Below, one piece after another: positions 8,701 to 18,530 of a stretch of 64,000 nt of DNA. The stretch comes from Methylomonas lenta. GTDB taxonomy: Bacteria > Pseudomonadota > Gammaproteobacteria > Methylococcales > Methylomonadaceae. Positions within the stretch are counted from its first letter, which is position 1. Every line of letters starts with the position of its first letter. The translations under genes were made by a program, and so were the position numbers. The notes under the pieces are model-generated. The model made no database searches. It had not been told where the DNA came from and saw only the letters and a program-made list of their open reading frames with translations. The DNA lies in contig NZ_LUUI01000161.1 in the NCBI RefSeq assembly GCF_001644015.1, positions 1 through 64,000 of the forward strand, given 5' to 3'.

Positions 8701-10116
8701 ATGCCACTACCCGATAAAGTCTGGGTTGTCGACGACGACAAATCAATACGCTGGGTGCTGGATAAAGCCTTGCAAAAAGCCAGCATCAATACCCGCTGTT
8801 TTTCTAATGCCAACGACTTACTGGAAGCGCTATCCCATGATTTACCTCATGTTCTGATTACTGACATTCGCATGCCAGGCATGGATGGCTTGGAATTGTT
8901 AAAAAAAATTCAACAAGACTATCCATCACTGCCTGTGATCATCATGACTGCGCATTCAGATCTGGAAAGTGCGGTATCTGCCTTTCACGGCGGCGCTTTT
9001 GAATATTTACCCAAACCCTTCGACATTAATGTCGTGGTAGATACTGTAAAGCGCGCCTGTCAGCATAGTAAACAACAAAACGATAGCCAAGCCAAACCGG
9101 AAGACATGGACAATACGCCGGAAATTATCGGTGAGGCGCCCGCTATGCAAGAAGTTTTTCGCGCCATTGGTCGCCTGGCACGCTCTCATATTACGGTTTT
9201 GATTAACGGTGAATCCGGCACAGGCAAAGAGTTAGTCGCAAAAGCATTGCACCGGCACAGTCCGCGAGCTCAGCAAACATTTGTTGCACTCAATATGGCT
9301 GCAATCCCGCGAGATTTAATGGAGTCCGAATTATTTGGACATGAAAAAGGCGCTTTTACCGGTGCTCAAGCCCGCCGTATTGGCCGATTTGAACAAGCCA
9401 ATAATGGCACTTTATTTCTGGATGAAATCGGCGACATGCCAGCCGAACTGCAAACCCGTCTTTTGCGGGTACTTTCAGATAATGAATTTTATCCGGTAGG
9501 GGCTCATGCGCCCATTAAAGTGAATGTCCGCATCATTGCGGCCACTCATCAAAATCTGGAGATCTTAGTTGCACAAGGCCGTTTTCGGGAAGATTTATTC
9601 CATCGCTTAAACGTTATTCGCATTCATATACCACCACTACGCGAACGCCAACAAGACATTGGTTTATTAATGCGTTACTTTTTGCATCAGAGCGCCAGAG
9701 AACTGGGTACAGAAGTCAAAGTCTTAAAACCTGAGGCGGAGGCTTTTTTAAGCAGCTTGAAATGGCCTGGTAATGTCCGACAACTTGAAAACACCTGTCG
9801 CTGGTTAACGGTGATGGCTTCCGGTCGAGAAATTCATCTTGAAGACTTACCGCCCGAATTAAGCACGCCCCCAATCGACAGCAACAGCGAATCACCAGTC
9901 GATAACTGGGAAAGTCTTTTACAAAACTGGATCAGGCAACAGCTGGTATCAGGCAAGCACGATATTGCCAAACATGCGATCAATAATGTCGAAACATTAT
10001 TGATTCAAACTGCGCTAAATCATACCCACGGAAAAAAACACGAGGCAGCATTATTACTAGGCTATGGCCGCAACACGCTAACTCGAAAACTGAAAGAACT
10101 GGCTATTGAGGAATAA
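8701..10116 (+). CDS. ntrC: nitrogen regulation response regulator NtrC
   Basis: This 471-residue sigma-54 activator has three parts: a receiver domain with phospho-acceptor Asp55 (TDIRMPGMDG), a central AAA+ domain with Walker A GESGTGKE near 173 and the sigma-54 contact loop GAFTGA near 220, and a C-terminal Fis-type helix-turn-helix near 430-470. It activates nitrogen-scavenging promoters when phosphorylated by NtrB, whose gene is directly upstream in the same operon. Length and motif order are normal for the family. Confidence 0.95.
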   Translation: MPLPDKVWVVDDDKSIRWVLDKALQKASINTRCFSNANDLLEALSHDLPHVLITDIRMPGMDGLELLKKIQQDYPSLPVIIMTAHSDLESAVSAFHGGAFEYLPKPFDINVVVDTVKRACQHSKQQNDSQAKPEDMDNTPEIIGEAPAMQEVFRAIGRLARSHITVLINGESGTGKELVAKALHRHSPRAQQTFVALNMAAIPRDLMESELFGHEKGAFTGAQARRIGRFEQANNGTLFLDEIGDMPAELQTRLLRVLSDNEFYPVGAHAPIKVNVRIIAATHQNLEILVAQGRFREDLFHRLNVIRIHIPPLRERQQDIGLLMRYFLHQSARELGTEVKVLKPEAEAFLSSLKWPGNVRQLENTCRWLTVMASGREIHLEDLPPELSTPPIDSNSESPVDNWESLLQNWIRQQLVSGKHDIAKHAINNVETLLIQTALNHTHGKKHEAALLLGYGRNTLTRKLKELAIEE

Positions 10117-10204
10117 CCCGGCTTGATTTAGAATTTATTCTGCTTAAAACATCGGTGTATACTCTTAAGCAAAACAACTTCTAACAGGCTAGGGTTTCAT
10201 TCTC

Positions 10205-11563
10205 ATGGCAGATAAAACGGTAAGTAAACACCTCATAAATATAGAAAAACAATTTGCCAGCACTGACCCTGTGTTACAGAAAGCAGTAAAAGTGTTCCAG
10301 GACCTGGATGAAATGGAATTTGAAATGGGCTTGATAGAAAACGATGAAACCACCGCCCGTAAAAGCTCATGGTGGCCGCTTATCAGCTTGGTAGGTGGTT
10401 ATTCGCCAGCAAAATCCGATTTTCTCAATCGGTTTTTAGAGGCAAATTTACATACCACCCGACATAAATTCACTGTTTTGCAATACACCCCGCAGGCCAC
10501 TAGCGCCACCCTGCCTGGCACCGCATTGGACGCAGATCACCGTTTGCCGTTTTATCAAATCAGCCAAACTATCGAGCAGTCAATTCCGGGTGAAGGCGCT
10601 AAAGTCAATAGTTACCTGGAGTTGGTTACTGTCAACAGCGGCAAGTTAAAAAACAAATTAGTGATCGATACCGCTGTACTCAATCCTTCTGCAGAAAATG
10701 CCGCAAACACCCTGTTACGGCAGCATGTGATTGCTATTTCCGATTTGGTTTTGGTGTTTACCGACTTGTTTGAAGCCGATTCTGATTTAAATAAAGACTC
10801 TGTTGCCAGTATCGTCAAATACCAGGACACCAACAAATTTTTGTTTGTTATCGATCATTCTGAAATTGGCCTGGACGAGAATAAAACGCAAGAGATCATC
10901 ACCTCCTGGCAAAGACGCTTAGCAGAGTTTGGTATTTTTACCGGCCAATATGTCGTACTATCGCAAAACAGCAGCGACTCTCAAATCGAGCAGCGGGTAA
11001 ACAACCTGAACAACGATCGCTCCTACCGCGTACTGGGCGCGCTCGAAAACAGCATTCGAGCCATTGATGATGTCATTATGCCTGAGGTTGAAAGCGCTCT
11101 GACCACCTGGAAAGAACGTTGCAATGCTTCAACACTGATTATCCTTTCATTCATAATCATGTTGATTTTGTTTGCGGAAATCGCAGTCGGTGTGCTTGAT
11201 CTGTTTTTTGACCCTATCATTGGTCCACTTTTCATTGTTACTTTAATCGCCTTCCTGACACCTATACATATTGTTGTCAGCCGAGTACATGCCAAATTCA
11301 TCATCAATCATTTGCACAAACGCCAAAAACAACTCAATCTCAGTGAAGACTTAGCCGGTTTATTTGAAAAAAGCCTGAGTTTCTGGCGTATTTTATTACC
11401 TATGACCCAACCGGTGGGTAAAACCAAGAAAAATCGCAAAAAATTAAACCTCTTGTTAGAACAAGCTAAAGACTTGATTCAAGCGCTCAATGACCAATTC
11501 AGTCGCAGCCAATATCAAGAATATCACCCGCCTTATGATGCGCAAACGGGCGAGGAATATTGA
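10205..11563 (+). CDS. membrane protein with a degenerate dynamin-like GTPase domain
   Basis: The 452-residue product has a P-loop-like sequence GGYSPAKS at 64-71, where the second invariant glycine of GxxxxGKS is alanine. LVIDTAVL near 155 sits where a GTPase would have DxxG, and FVIDHSE near 218 occupies the NKxD position. The predicted fold is therefore GTPase-like but the nucleotide-binding residues are eroded. Two long hydrophobic segments (about 307-330 and 338-360) form a hairpin, followed by a charged helical tail, as in bacterial dynamin-like proteins. The next gene, 21 bp downstream, encodes a small membrane protein, so the two are probably cotranscribed. No named family was recognised. 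Confidence 0.6.
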   Translation: MADKTVSKHLINIEKQFASTDPVLQKAVKVFQDLDEMEFEMGLIENDETTARKSSWWPLISLVGGYSPAKSDFLNRFLEANLHTTRHKFTVLQYTPQATSATLPGTALDADHRLPFYQISQTIEQSIPGEGAKVNSYLELVTVNSGKLKNKLVIDTAVLNPSAENAANTLLRQHVIAISDLVLVFTDLFEADSDLNKDSVASIVKYQDTNKFLFVIDHSEIGLDENKTQEIITSWQRRLAEFGIFTGQYVVLSQNSSDSQIEQRVNNLNNDRSYRVLGALENSIRAIDDVIMPEVESALTTWKERCNASTLIILSFIIMLILFAEIAVGVLDLFFDPIIGPLFIVTLIAFLTPIHIVVSRVHAKFIINHLHKRQKQLNLSEDLAGLFEKSLSFWRILLPMTQPVGKTKKNRKKLNLLLEQAKDLIQALNDQFSRSQYQEYHPPYDAQTGEEY

Positions 11564-11584
11564 TTTTTAAAATAAAGACGCGTC

Positions 11585-12085
11585 ATGAACTTAATCAAGC
11601 AATATTTAGCCCTTTGCTGGTTTAAAGTTTCGCCTCTGGATCTACCCAGGTCGACACTCTTTTTTAGACTCAACCTGGTTTTTAATTTTTTTATCTATTT
11701 TTTCATCCATTTCAATATGACGGATGAAATTGAATCGATCACGGAAGTGATCATTGAAACCCTATTAACCCTTGGATTTATTGCCTTCACGCTTGCGTTA
11801 CACCGCACCATGTACACCTACATACAAGTGTGTTCTGCTGTTTTTTTCTGTGAAAATGTAATCGCTGTTTTGCTGATACCGATTATGTTTTGGGCCACGA
11901 TTGCTGAAGATTGGCTGAGTTATGGTGTTTTGCTACTCATCCTGCTGTGGAACTGGGCCATGATTGCCGGTATTTTCAAAAAAATCATGAATATCAATAT
12001 ACTAGCAGGGATGGTGATGTCACTGTTTTACATTCTGTTTAGCTTTGGTGGCGGCTTTGCAATCAACAGCCTGATCAGCGGCTGA
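11585..12085 (+). CDS. small integral membrane protein, unrecognised
   Basis: This 166-residue protein is mostly hydrophobic, with about five membrane segments (near 22-40, 50-70, 75-98, 105-128 and 138-160) and few charged residues. The N-terminal 25 residues look cytoplasmic. It follows the degenerate dynamin-like gene by 21 bp, which suggests a shared operon and perhaps a membrane complex. Its stop lies only 5 bp from the stop of the convergent DUF2066 gene, with no terminator between. Confidence 0.6.
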   Translation: MNLIKQYLALCWFKVSPLDLPRSTLFFRLNLVFNFFIYFFIHFNMTDEIESITEVIIETLLTLGFIAFTLALHRTMYTYIQVCSAVFFCENVIAVLLIPIMFWATIAEDWLSYGVLLLILLWNWAMIAGIFKKIMNINILAGMVMSLFYILFSFGGGFAINSLISG

Positions 12086-12090
12086 TAATA

Positions 12091-12903
12091 TCAATTGTTT
12101 GGCTTGACGCCATAATAATTAGATAATATCCGGTAAGCACCCTGCATGCCTTCCATCGCTGCTGCTTTTAACGGCAAACATTCATTGCTCCATTGTTGAA
12201 TTTTACTATCAAAGTAAAAAGCCCATTCACCTTGCCAGCACTGATCTTTCCTAACCAATCGCCCTGCCATCATTGCCGGCACTTCGTACCTCGCCGATGC
12301 AGCTAATAGGTTTCTGGAATCTGCGCTCAATACATCACTCACCGAAATTCGTTGCTGCTCCTCTAAATCCAATATAGGAAACATAATTGGCACGCCCTTT
12401 ACTTTAGAGGCCAACGACAAGGCGCTTTCAATATCCGGCAGCATATCGGGGTTATACAATTGACGTTTACCATCTTCCTCTACAACCAGCCAGATTAAGG
12501 TTTCCGGCCTAATCTCACTCCAGACACCGACCTGACTTGTGCGAATAACTTCTAGCAGTTGATCTTGGTCAAACTCCACTCTAATCAATCGGGCATCACT
12601 CTCAGAATAGGCGTCAGCCGGAATCAACGAATATTGGAATTGCTTGACGTAATGCTGAGCACCTTGTAACAACTGCTGGACAGCTGGCAGCTTTGAAATG
12701 TCATCCGATACCAGCACTCGGCTTAGCACCCCATATAGCGCTTGTTTTACAGCTTGCTCTCTATCGGCCGCAGATTCGCTATTCGCAATCAACTCAATTT
12801 CGTATAACCCCTTAACTTCGACAGCCTGCAACAGGTTAACAGGCAAAAAAACCAGCACTAATAAACTCCATAAACGCACTTGATTTCCCTTATTAATTAT
12901 CAT
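12091..12903 (-). CDS. DUF2066 family secreted/envelope protein
   Basis: The 270-residue product starts with a basic, hydrophobic signal peptide (about 1-28, ending QAVEV). The conserved DUF2066 pattern follows, with REQAVKQALYGVLSRVL near 45-62 and a long alpha/beta region. This family is typically found next to purM in gammaproteobacteria, as here, where purM is divergent 87 bp away. The function is unknown; an envelope location is inferred from the signal peptide. Confidence 0.8.
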   Translation of the reverse strand: MIINKGNQVRLWSLLVLVFLPVNLLQAVEVKGLYEIELIANSESAADREQAVKQALYGVLSRVLVSDDISKLPAVQQLLQGAQHYVKQFQYSLIPADAYSESDARLIRVEFDQDQLLEVIRTSQVGVWSEIRPETLIWLVVEEDGKRQLYNPDMLPDIESALSLASKVKGVPIMFPILDLEEQQRISVSDVLSADSRNLLAASARYEVPAMMAGRLVRKDQCWQGEWAFYFDSKIQQWSNECLPLKAAAMEGMQGAYRILSNYYGVKPNN

Positions 12904-12990
12904 CGCTTGCGGCCTACCCTGAGGGTGTATGAAATGGAACTATAGTACAATATCGGTTGTTTCAACCTTAACTTTAGTAAGAGGCCCCCA

Positions 12991-14034
12991 TTGAGCGCAA
13001 AACAGCACGATAGCCTGAATTATAAGAGTGCGGGCGTTGACATTGAAGCCGGTAATGCTTTAGTCGACCGCATCAAACCCATCGCGGCTAAAACCCGCAA
13101 TGCCGGCGTTATGGCCGGACTTGGCGGCTTCGGTTCGCTGTTTGAATTACCGCTAGATCGCTATAAAAATCCGGTTTTAGTGTCGGGCACCGATGGAGTC
13201 GGCACTAAATTAAAACTGGCCTTGGACATGAAATTGCATAACACGGTAGGCATAGACTTAGTTGCCATGTGCGTCAACGACATCATCGTACAAGGTGCAG
13301 AGCCACTGTTCTTTTTAGATTATTTCGCTACCGGCAAACTGGATGTTGACACTGCCGCAGCGGTTATAGAAGGCATAGGTCAGGGCTGCGAACAGTCTGG
13401 TGCCGCGCTGGTGGGCGGAGAAACCGCAGAAATGCCCGGCATGTATAGTGATGGCGACTATGATCTTGCTGGTTTTTGTGTCGGCATCGTGGAAAAAGAC
13501 CGTATCATCGACGGCAGCAAAGTCAAAGCAGGTGACAAACTCATCGGTCTTGCCTCTTCCGGCCCGCATTCTAATGGCTATTCTCTAATTCGAAAAATCA
13601 TTGAGCGCAGCGGTTTAGCCTTAACCGATGACGTCAATGGAGTATCGCTCGGCAAAACCCTGCTGGAACCAACCCGCATCTACGTTAAACCCCTGCTCGA
13701 ACTAATCAAACAAGTAGACATACATGCTCTGGCCCATATTACGGGCGGTGGTATTACCGAAAATCTGCCCCGAGTATTGCCGGACGACTTATGCGCCAAA
13801 ATCGATTTATCTGCTTGGCAATTACCGGATATTTTCGTTTGGTTGCAACAACAAGGTAATGTGGAGCTGGCAGACATGCTGGTAACTTTTAATTGTGGCA
13901 TTGGCATGATCATCTGCGTAGATGCAGCGGACGAAACCACTACTCTAGACCTACTCACACAATTGGGCGAGACTGCATTTAGTCTGGGTGACATCACCCC
14001 TGCCACAGACGACAAACGCGTCAAATATTACTAA
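12991..14034 (+). CDS. purM: phosphoribosylformylglycinamidine cyclo-ligase
   Basis: PurM (347 aa) closes the imidazole ring to give aminoimidazole ribotide in purine synthesis. [15 protein letters not shown] near the N terminus, [13 protein letters not shown] near 65, [11 protein letters not shown] near 140 and [13 protein letters not shown] near 250 are family signatures. The start is TTG, preceded by a good AAGAGG ribosome-binding site. It is monocistronic with a hairpin after the stop; purN does not follow. Confidence 0.96.
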   Translation: MSAKQHDSLNYKSAGVDIEAGNALVDRIKPIAAKTRNAGVMAGLGGFGSLFELPLDRYKNPVLVSGTDGVGTKLKLALDMKLHNTVGIDLVAMCVNDIIVQGAEPLFFLDYFATGKLDVDTAAAVIEGIGQGCEQSGAALVGGETAEMPGMYSDGDYDLAGFCVGIVEKDRIIDGSKVKAGDKLIGLASSGPHSNGYSLIRKIIERSGLALTDDVNGVSLGKTLLEPTRIYVKPLLELIKQVDIHALAHITGGGITENLPRVLPDDLCAKIDLSAWQLPDIFVWLQQQGNVELADMLVTFNCGIGMIICVDAADETTTLDLLTQLGETAFSLGDITPATDDKRVKYY

Positions 14035-14043
14035 GCCAATTGA

Positions 14044-14082
14044 CTAAATCACCCAACATCAAGAGTTTGTTGGGTGATTTAG
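14044..14082 (+). terminator. hairpin downstream of purM
   Basis: A perfect 14-bp stem (arms 14044-14057 and 14069-14082, loop of 11) follows the purM stop by about 10 bp. It lacks a clear U-run, so it may act as an mRNA-end hairpin or a weak terminator. Confidence 0.55.
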
Positions 14083-14100
14083 TCCAAAAACTTCTCGCAT

Positions 14101-14137
14101 AAAAAAACCGCCTTTTCTCAACGAAAGAGGCGGTTTT
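14101..14137 (-). terminator. Rho-independent terminator of the gltX-tRNA transcript
   Basis: Read on the minus strand, arms at 14128-14137 and 14104-14113 form a 10-bp stem, followed by a run of seven or more T. It lies 7 bp beyond the last tRNA-Glu gene, so it ends the gltX-tRNA-Ala-tRNA-Glu-tRNA-Glu transcript. Confidence 0.8.
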
Positions 14138-14143
14138 ATTTAT

Positions 14144-14219
14144 TGGCGTCCCCACGGGGGTTCGAACCCCGGTTACCGCCGTGAAAGGGCGGTGTCCTAG
14201 GCCACTAGACGATGGGGAC
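14144..14219 (-). tRNA. tRNA-Glu (UUC), copy 2
   Basis: A 76-nt cloverleaf on the minus strand with 3' CCA encoded. The anticodon stem-loop CCGCCCTTTCACGGCGG carries TTC, and the T-arm is GGTTCGAACCCC. It appears identical over its full length to the copy at 14260-14335, so this is a recent tandem duplication or a gene-converted pair. Confidence 0.96.
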
Positions 14220-14259
14220 TAAGACTAATACTGCATATTTTTTAAAGCTTGCCAAAAAG

Positions 14260-14335
14260 TGGCGTCCCCACGGGGGTTCGAACCCCGGTTACCGCCGTGA
14301 AAGGGCGGTGTCCTAGGCCACTAGACGATGGGGAC
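14260..14335 (-). tRNA. tRNA-Glu (UUC), copy 1
   Basis: A 76-nt tRNA with TTC anticodon and encoded CCA, apparently identical to the neighbouring copy. It lies between tRNA-Ala and the second tRNA-Glu, all on the minus strand downstream of gltX, the gene for the enzyme that charges it. Confidence 0.96.
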
Positions 14336-14362
14336 CAAGAACTTTTAAACAATTAACTACTT

Positions 14363-14438
<76 letters not shown>

Positions 14439-14479
14439 GTAGTTGAGACCGCGCATTATACGGGTATTTTAAGTCTTGT

Positions 14480-15880
14480 CTAGTTGTTTTTGATAAATTC
14501 AATCGCCCGCGCTATCCGAGACAAGGTTTTTTCCTTACCCAACAAGCACAGCGTCACGTCAATGGCAGGCGAAACTCCACAGCCACACACAGCCACACGT
14601 AAAGGCTGGGCCACCTTACCTAAACCTAATTGCAACTGTTCGGCACTATCCATCACCACCTGATGCAAAACTTCTGCCTGCCACTGGTCTAGCGCATCAA
14701 ATTGATTTAACAGATGCTGCAGCACCTCTTCTGCGCCTGCTTTAAAGCTTTTCTTCACGGCTTTTTCATCATAGGCATCAAATTCACGATAGAAATATAG
14801 GCTTTCGTCAGCCATTTCCACCAATGTTTTGCAGCGCTCGCGTTGCGCCATGACGACATCAGCCAAAGCCGGTCCATTTGCAGGATCAATACCACGCTCA
14901 CCCAAATGCCAGCTCAAATGATGTGCAACATGCGTTGGGTCACTAGTCATCAGGTATTGATGATTCAGCCATATCAATTTTTCAGTATTAAAAGTAGAAG
15001 CAGAGACGTTCACCTTTTCCAATTCAAACAACTGAATCATTTCATCAAGACTGAACAACTCCTGATCGCCGTGAGACCAACCCAGTCGCACCAGATAATT
15101 CAACAATGCTTCGGGCAAATAGCCTTCATTACGATACTGCATCACACTGACCGCACCATGACGCTTAGACAAGCGCGCACCATCCGACCCCAGAATCATC
15201 GGTACATGTGCATACACGGGCAACTGAGCTTTCAATGCCTGCAGAATATTAATCTGGCGTGGCGTATTATTAACATGGTCGTCGCCGCGTATCACATGCG
15301 TCACCCCCATATCCATATCATCCACAACTACGGTCAGATTATAGGTTGGTGTGCCATCAGAACGCGCAATGATCAAATCATCCAATTCTTTATTTGCAAC
15401 AACGATGCGACCTTTTACCAAATCATCAATCACCACCTCGCCCTGCTCGGGATTTTTAAAGCGCACTACCCGCTCGCCTGTAGCGTTAGACCCTGACCGA
15501 CACTTGCCGTTGTAACGCGGCTTTTCCTTATTAGCCATTTGCTGCTCACGCAAAGCATCCAGCTCTTCACGACTGCAATAGCAATAATAGGCATCCCCCT
15601 GATCCAGTAATTGCTGGATAACCTCTTTATAGCGATCAAATCGATGGGTTTGATAAAATGGACCTTCATCATACTCCAGCCCCAACCAAGTCATGCCTTC
15701 CAAAATGGCGTTTACCGACTCCTGACTAGAACGCTCAAGATCGGTATCTTCAATCCTTAAAATAAATTTTCCACCATGCTTGCGGGCATATAACCAAGAA
15801 AACAAGGCTGTTCTAGCACCTCCTACATGAAGATAACCTGTGGGACTGGGGGCAAAGCGGGTTCTTATACTCATATTCAA
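14480..15880 (-). CDS. gltX: glutamyl-tRNA synthetase
   Basis: This 466-residue class I synthetase charges tRNA-Glu. It has the HIGH-type motif [15 protein letters not shown] near residues 9-23 and the KMSKS-type LSKRHG near 246, followed by the C-terminal anticodon-binding region. Two cysteine codons near 119 (CYCSREE) lie in the catalytic insertion that carries the zinc site of some bacterial GluRS. The start [10 protein letters not shown] may be the second Met (two ATGs, 6 bp apart). Its own substrate tRNA-Glu, in two copies, lies downstream on the same strand. Confidence 0.96.
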   Translation of the reverse strand: MNMSIRTRFAPSPTGYLHVGGARTALFSWLYARKHGGKFILRIEDTDLERSSQESVNAILEGMTWLGLEYDEGPFYQTHRFDRYKEVIQQLLDQGDAYYCYCSREELDALREQQMANKEKPRYNGKCRSGSNATGERVVRFKNPEQGEVVIDDLVKGRIVVANKELDDLIIARSDGTPTYNLTVVVDDMDMGVTHVIRGDDHVNNTPRQINILQALKAQLPVYAHVPMILGSDGARLSKRHGAVSVMQYRNEGYLPEALLNYLVRLGWSHGDQELFSLDEMIQLFELEKVNVSASTFNTEKLIWLNHQYLMTSDPTHVAHHLSWHLGERGIDPANGPALADVVMAQRERCKTLVEMADESLYFYREFDAYDEKAVKKSFKAGAEEVLQHLLNQFDALDQWQAEVLHQVVMDSAEQLQLGLGKVAQPLRVAVCGCGVSPAIDVTLCLLGKEKTLSRIARAIEFIKNN

Positions 15881-16378
15881 TTACTTACCTGTTAAAAATC
15901 TTTTTGCATATTTTGCAAGGATAGAGCATGTAACATTCAATTGCACACTGCCTTTAGCGACTTGGGGGTTTACCTGGCATAGCCAGCGACCTCTAGCGAG
16001 CTGTTTGTTCCTGCATTTAGTCGCCTATTCACAACCATCCTGAGCGACGAGCGCTATAATGCGCTCATTACCCTCATGCACATTTTAATAACCCTGATGG
16101 TCGGTAATTTTGCCAGCCATGCAACTGCCGACTGTTGCCTGATTTTATTCATACACTCGAACCTGCACAAACTGGCGCATAAAAACAACAAACAAACCCC
16201 TACCATCCAAGGCAAAAATTACGCCGCTACCCTCACCACCAGTAAAAACAAAGGTTATTATTTCACGCTTGCCAGTTTTAAGTGAATGCAACTATTAAAA
16301 TACAAGCATATTAGTGCTAGACTTACAGTCAGGCTGCAGGTTTGCCGAAATCTCAAAAACCTTTTAGGAGAAAACCCT
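15881..16378. other. intergenic region upstream of gltX and the OmpA-like lipoprotein
   Basis: Nearly 500 bp separate divergent gltX from the lipoprotein gene. Promoters for both should lie here. A 69-codon open frame at 16076-16285 has no family resemblance and no ribosome-binding site that I can defend. No RNA gene or repeat was recognised. Confidence 0.4.
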
Positions 16379-17560
16379 ATGCAAAAGATGCTCACACTCA
16401 CCGCAGCACTGACAGGCTTGGTCTTGTCGGGTTGCGCAACACAATCCAGCAACAGCTTTCAGGCATTCCAGGCTGATGACTTAAATGCTCAAGTTAAATC
16501 AGGTCTTTTAGTGCAAAAAACCAACAGTTTTTTTGTTCTAAACGACTCATCTTCCTCGATGAGCAAAACCTATTTAAATTCAGCTGACTACAGCGGCACT
16601 AAACTGGATGTAGAAAAAAACCTGCTGAACAAGTTTAACCACACCATCCCTGACATTACTTTGTCATCGGGCTTACGTAGTTTTGGTTACGGTCCTTGCA
16701 CCGACTGGAGCACCTCACACCTGAATCAACCGCTGCAAAGTTATTCAACTAGCGGCTTCGAAAGCGCCATCACTTCCCTAGAATGCTCTAGCGGCGGCAC
16801 GCCGCTGGCTGAAGCAGTGGAAGCAGCCAAAGGTGATATAGCCAGCGCGCCTGGCAATATTGCCTTAGTCGTATTCAGCGACGGCATGGATGAAACCTCA
16901 CCTGTCCCTGCTGCTGAGGCTCTGAAAGCTCAATACGGTGACAGACTATGCATTTACACCGTCTGGGTAGGTAATGAAGCTGATACTGCTGGCCAAGAAA
17001 ATCTGCAATCCATTGTAGACACTGCAGGTTGTGGCATGGCAACCGATGTGAATGCAATTTCCAGCGCTGCCGGCATGAGCAACTTTGTCAAACAAGTGCT
17101 GTTTAAACCCGGCAATCCTGTTCCAGATTGCTCGCAACTGGATGAGGACCACGACGGCGTCAACAACTGTTTAGACAAATGTCCTGACACACCAACAGGC
17201 GCCATGGTTGACAATCATGGATGCTGGTCATATCACGGTGTATTCTTCGATTTTGATAGTGATAAAATCAAAGACAAGTTTCATCCTCTGTTAAAAAATG
17301 CAGTGGAAGTCATGAAACTCAACCCAAGCTTAACAGTTGAAATTCAAGGCCATACCGATAGCGTTGGCTCAGTCGGCTACAACTTGGGCCTGTCAGAGCG
17401 TCGCGCAAATGCAGTAGAAAACTCATTGATTCAAAATGGCGTTGATGACCGTCGCATGACCACTATTGGTTTTGGCAAATCTCACCCCGCCGAATCAAAC
17501 GCTACCGAAGAAGGTCGTGCTTATAATCGTCGCGTAGAATTCATACGTACCGATAGATAG
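16379..17560 (+). CDS. lipoprotein with von Willebrand A domain and C-terminal OmpA domain
   Basis: The product (393 aa) begins with a lipoprotein signal whose lipobox LSGC puts the lipidated cysteine at residue 19. A vWA domain follows, with the MIDAS motif DSSSS at 56-60 (Asp56, Ser58, Ser60) and VVFSDGMDE near 165. A short Cys- and Asp-rich linker near 255-285 (DEDHDGVNNCLDKCPDTPTG) resembles a calcium-binding thrombospondin type 3 repeat, as in many OmpA-like proteins. The C-terminal OmpA domain binds peptidoglycan (DFDSDKIKDKF, EIQGHTDSVGSVGYNLGLS, RRVEFI). The start is ATG at 16379 behind TAGGAGAAAACCCT; a longer frame back to 16286 lacks such a site. It is probably tethered in the outer membrane. 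Confidence 0.85.
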   Translation: MQKMLTLTAALTGLVLSGCATQSSNSFQAFQADDLNAQVKSGLLVQKTNSFFVLNDSSSSMSKTYLNSADYSGTKLDVEKNLLNKFNHTIPDITLSSGLRSFGYGPCTDWSTSHLNQPLQSYSTSGFESAITSLECSSGGTPLAEAVEAAKGDIASAPGNIALVVFSDGMDETSPVPAAEALKAQYGDRLCIYTVWVGNEADTAGQENLQSIVDTAGCGMATDVNAISSAAGMSNFVKQVLFKPGNPVPDCSQLDEDHDGVNNCLDKCPDTPTGAMVDNHGCWSYHGVFFDFDSDKIKDKFHPLLKNAVEVMKLNPSLTVEIQGHTDSVGSVGYNLGLSERRANAVENSLIQNGVDDRRMTTIGFGKSHPAESNATEEGRAYNRRVEFIRTDR

Positions 17561-17586
17561 AGTCCAAATACGCTTTTAAAGTACAG

Positions 17587-17613
17587 AGGGAGGCTACGGC
17601 CTCCCTTTTTTTG
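17587..17613 (+). terminator. Rho-independent terminator
   Basis: AGGGAGGC-TACG-GCCTCCCT forms an 8-bp stem with a tetraloop followed by TTTTTTT. It ends the OmpA-like lipoprotein gene. The converging nuclease gene ends about 40 bp beyond it. Confidence 0.88.
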
Positions 17614-17651
17614 CCTGACATTCCGATCAACATCCTGCCATTACGAGAAAC

Positions 17652-18530
17652 TTACTCTAGTTGATCATGCTTGAGTATTAAATCAGCGGGATGACGTAGA
17701 TTTAAGACATACCGATCTTTATTTTTGCTTACCCATCCTCTGGCTTCAATGTTTTTTCCCACATACCCTTGCAAAGTCGGAAATAAATCCAGTGTTTTCC
17801 GATCGATACGTAGAGAAACACTATCGGAAAACTGTAAATAAATGTATTTTTTTGCGCCCTTCAGTGCTTGTATCTGCCCGGTTATACGCTTCCATCCCTT
17901 ATAGTTTTTGTTATTTAGAGATTGAAATGCTTGCGGCGCATAATCCGGATAAGCCCATATACCCAACCGCTCTTGCTCTGCCAAATGTTGCGCCATCGAC
18001 AAAGCCTCAATATATTTCAGATTGGGTGGGTAAATATTCACAGTCGCCAAACCCTGTCGTACCAACTCCAAATTGACATGCTGCTTATCTTCGGTGAACA
18101 CATGCGCCAAAGTGCGCTGATACTTATCCTGTTGTTCGACATCCACCTCCAATCTTACTTTTTTGTGCTGTAGAAGCTGCTGTAGCCACGCCTTTGCTTC
18201 TTCGCCACCTTGCTCAGCATCATTGTGTCGCCCAGCCACCTCAGGCGTATTAACACCCAAAAACCGCACTTTTTGCCCATTCTTCAATAAAATAGTGTCA
18301 CCGTCGTAGACCTTTTCTACTGCATAATAAGTAAGCCCCACATCAACCGCTAAAATCCGGGCATTATCTTGCTGATGGCGATCGGAATAATGATGCTTAC
18401 CCTGCGCATCAATCCACTGATAAACCTCAGCAGCGACTACTGCAGGCAACAGCGCTAACACGCAAACCAAGCTGACTTTATATTTATTCAATACTTTATG
18501 ATTAAACAACACATCATTCACGCGACCCAA
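17652..18530 (-). CDS. secreted thermonuclease-family protein with N-terminal DUF4124
   Basis: After a signal peptide (ending VVAAE) comes a DUF4124 segment, EVYQWIDAQGKHHYSDR, then a staphylococcal-nuclease-like domain with VYDGDTILLKNGQKVRFLGV, where the Asp and Arg match the active-site pattern. The protein is 292 aa as drawn, and a phosphodiesterase acting on nucleic acid in the periplasm or outside the cell is expected. The start is uncertain: TTG at 18530 overlaps the divergent gene by 33 bp, while TTG at 18491 would put the signal peptide at the very N terminus but lacks a good ribosome-binding site. Confidence 0.8.
   Translation of the reverse strand: MGRVNDVLFNHKVLNKYKVSLVCVLALLPAVVAAEVYQWIDAQGKHHYSDRHQQDNARILAVDVGLTYYAVEKVYDGDTILLKNGQKVRFLGVNTPEVAGRHNDAEQGGEEAKAWLQQLLQHKKVRLEVDVEQQDKYQRTLAHVFTEDKQHVNLELVRQGLATVNIYPPNLKYIEALSMAQHLAEQERLGIWAYPDYAPQAFQSLNNKNYKGWKRITGQIQALKGAKKYIYLQFSDSVSLRIDRKTLDLFPTLQGYVGKNIEARGWVSKNKDRYVLNLRHPADLILKHDQLE

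Noticed and set aside
14144..14335. The two tRNA-Glu copies as the ends of an integrated element
   Set aside because: They are 40 bp apart with no intervening gene, and no integrase is nearby. Simple tandem duplication is enough.
14843..15496. A 217-codon open frame opposite gltX
   Set aside because: It lies entirely inside gltX, which has the HIGH- and KMSKS-type motifs. The mirrored protein has no recognisable fold.
16076..16285. A 69-codon open frame in the gltX-lipoprotein gap
   Set aside because: It has no family resemblance, no ribosome-binding site and no conserved neighbour. It could be real, but there is no support in the sequence.
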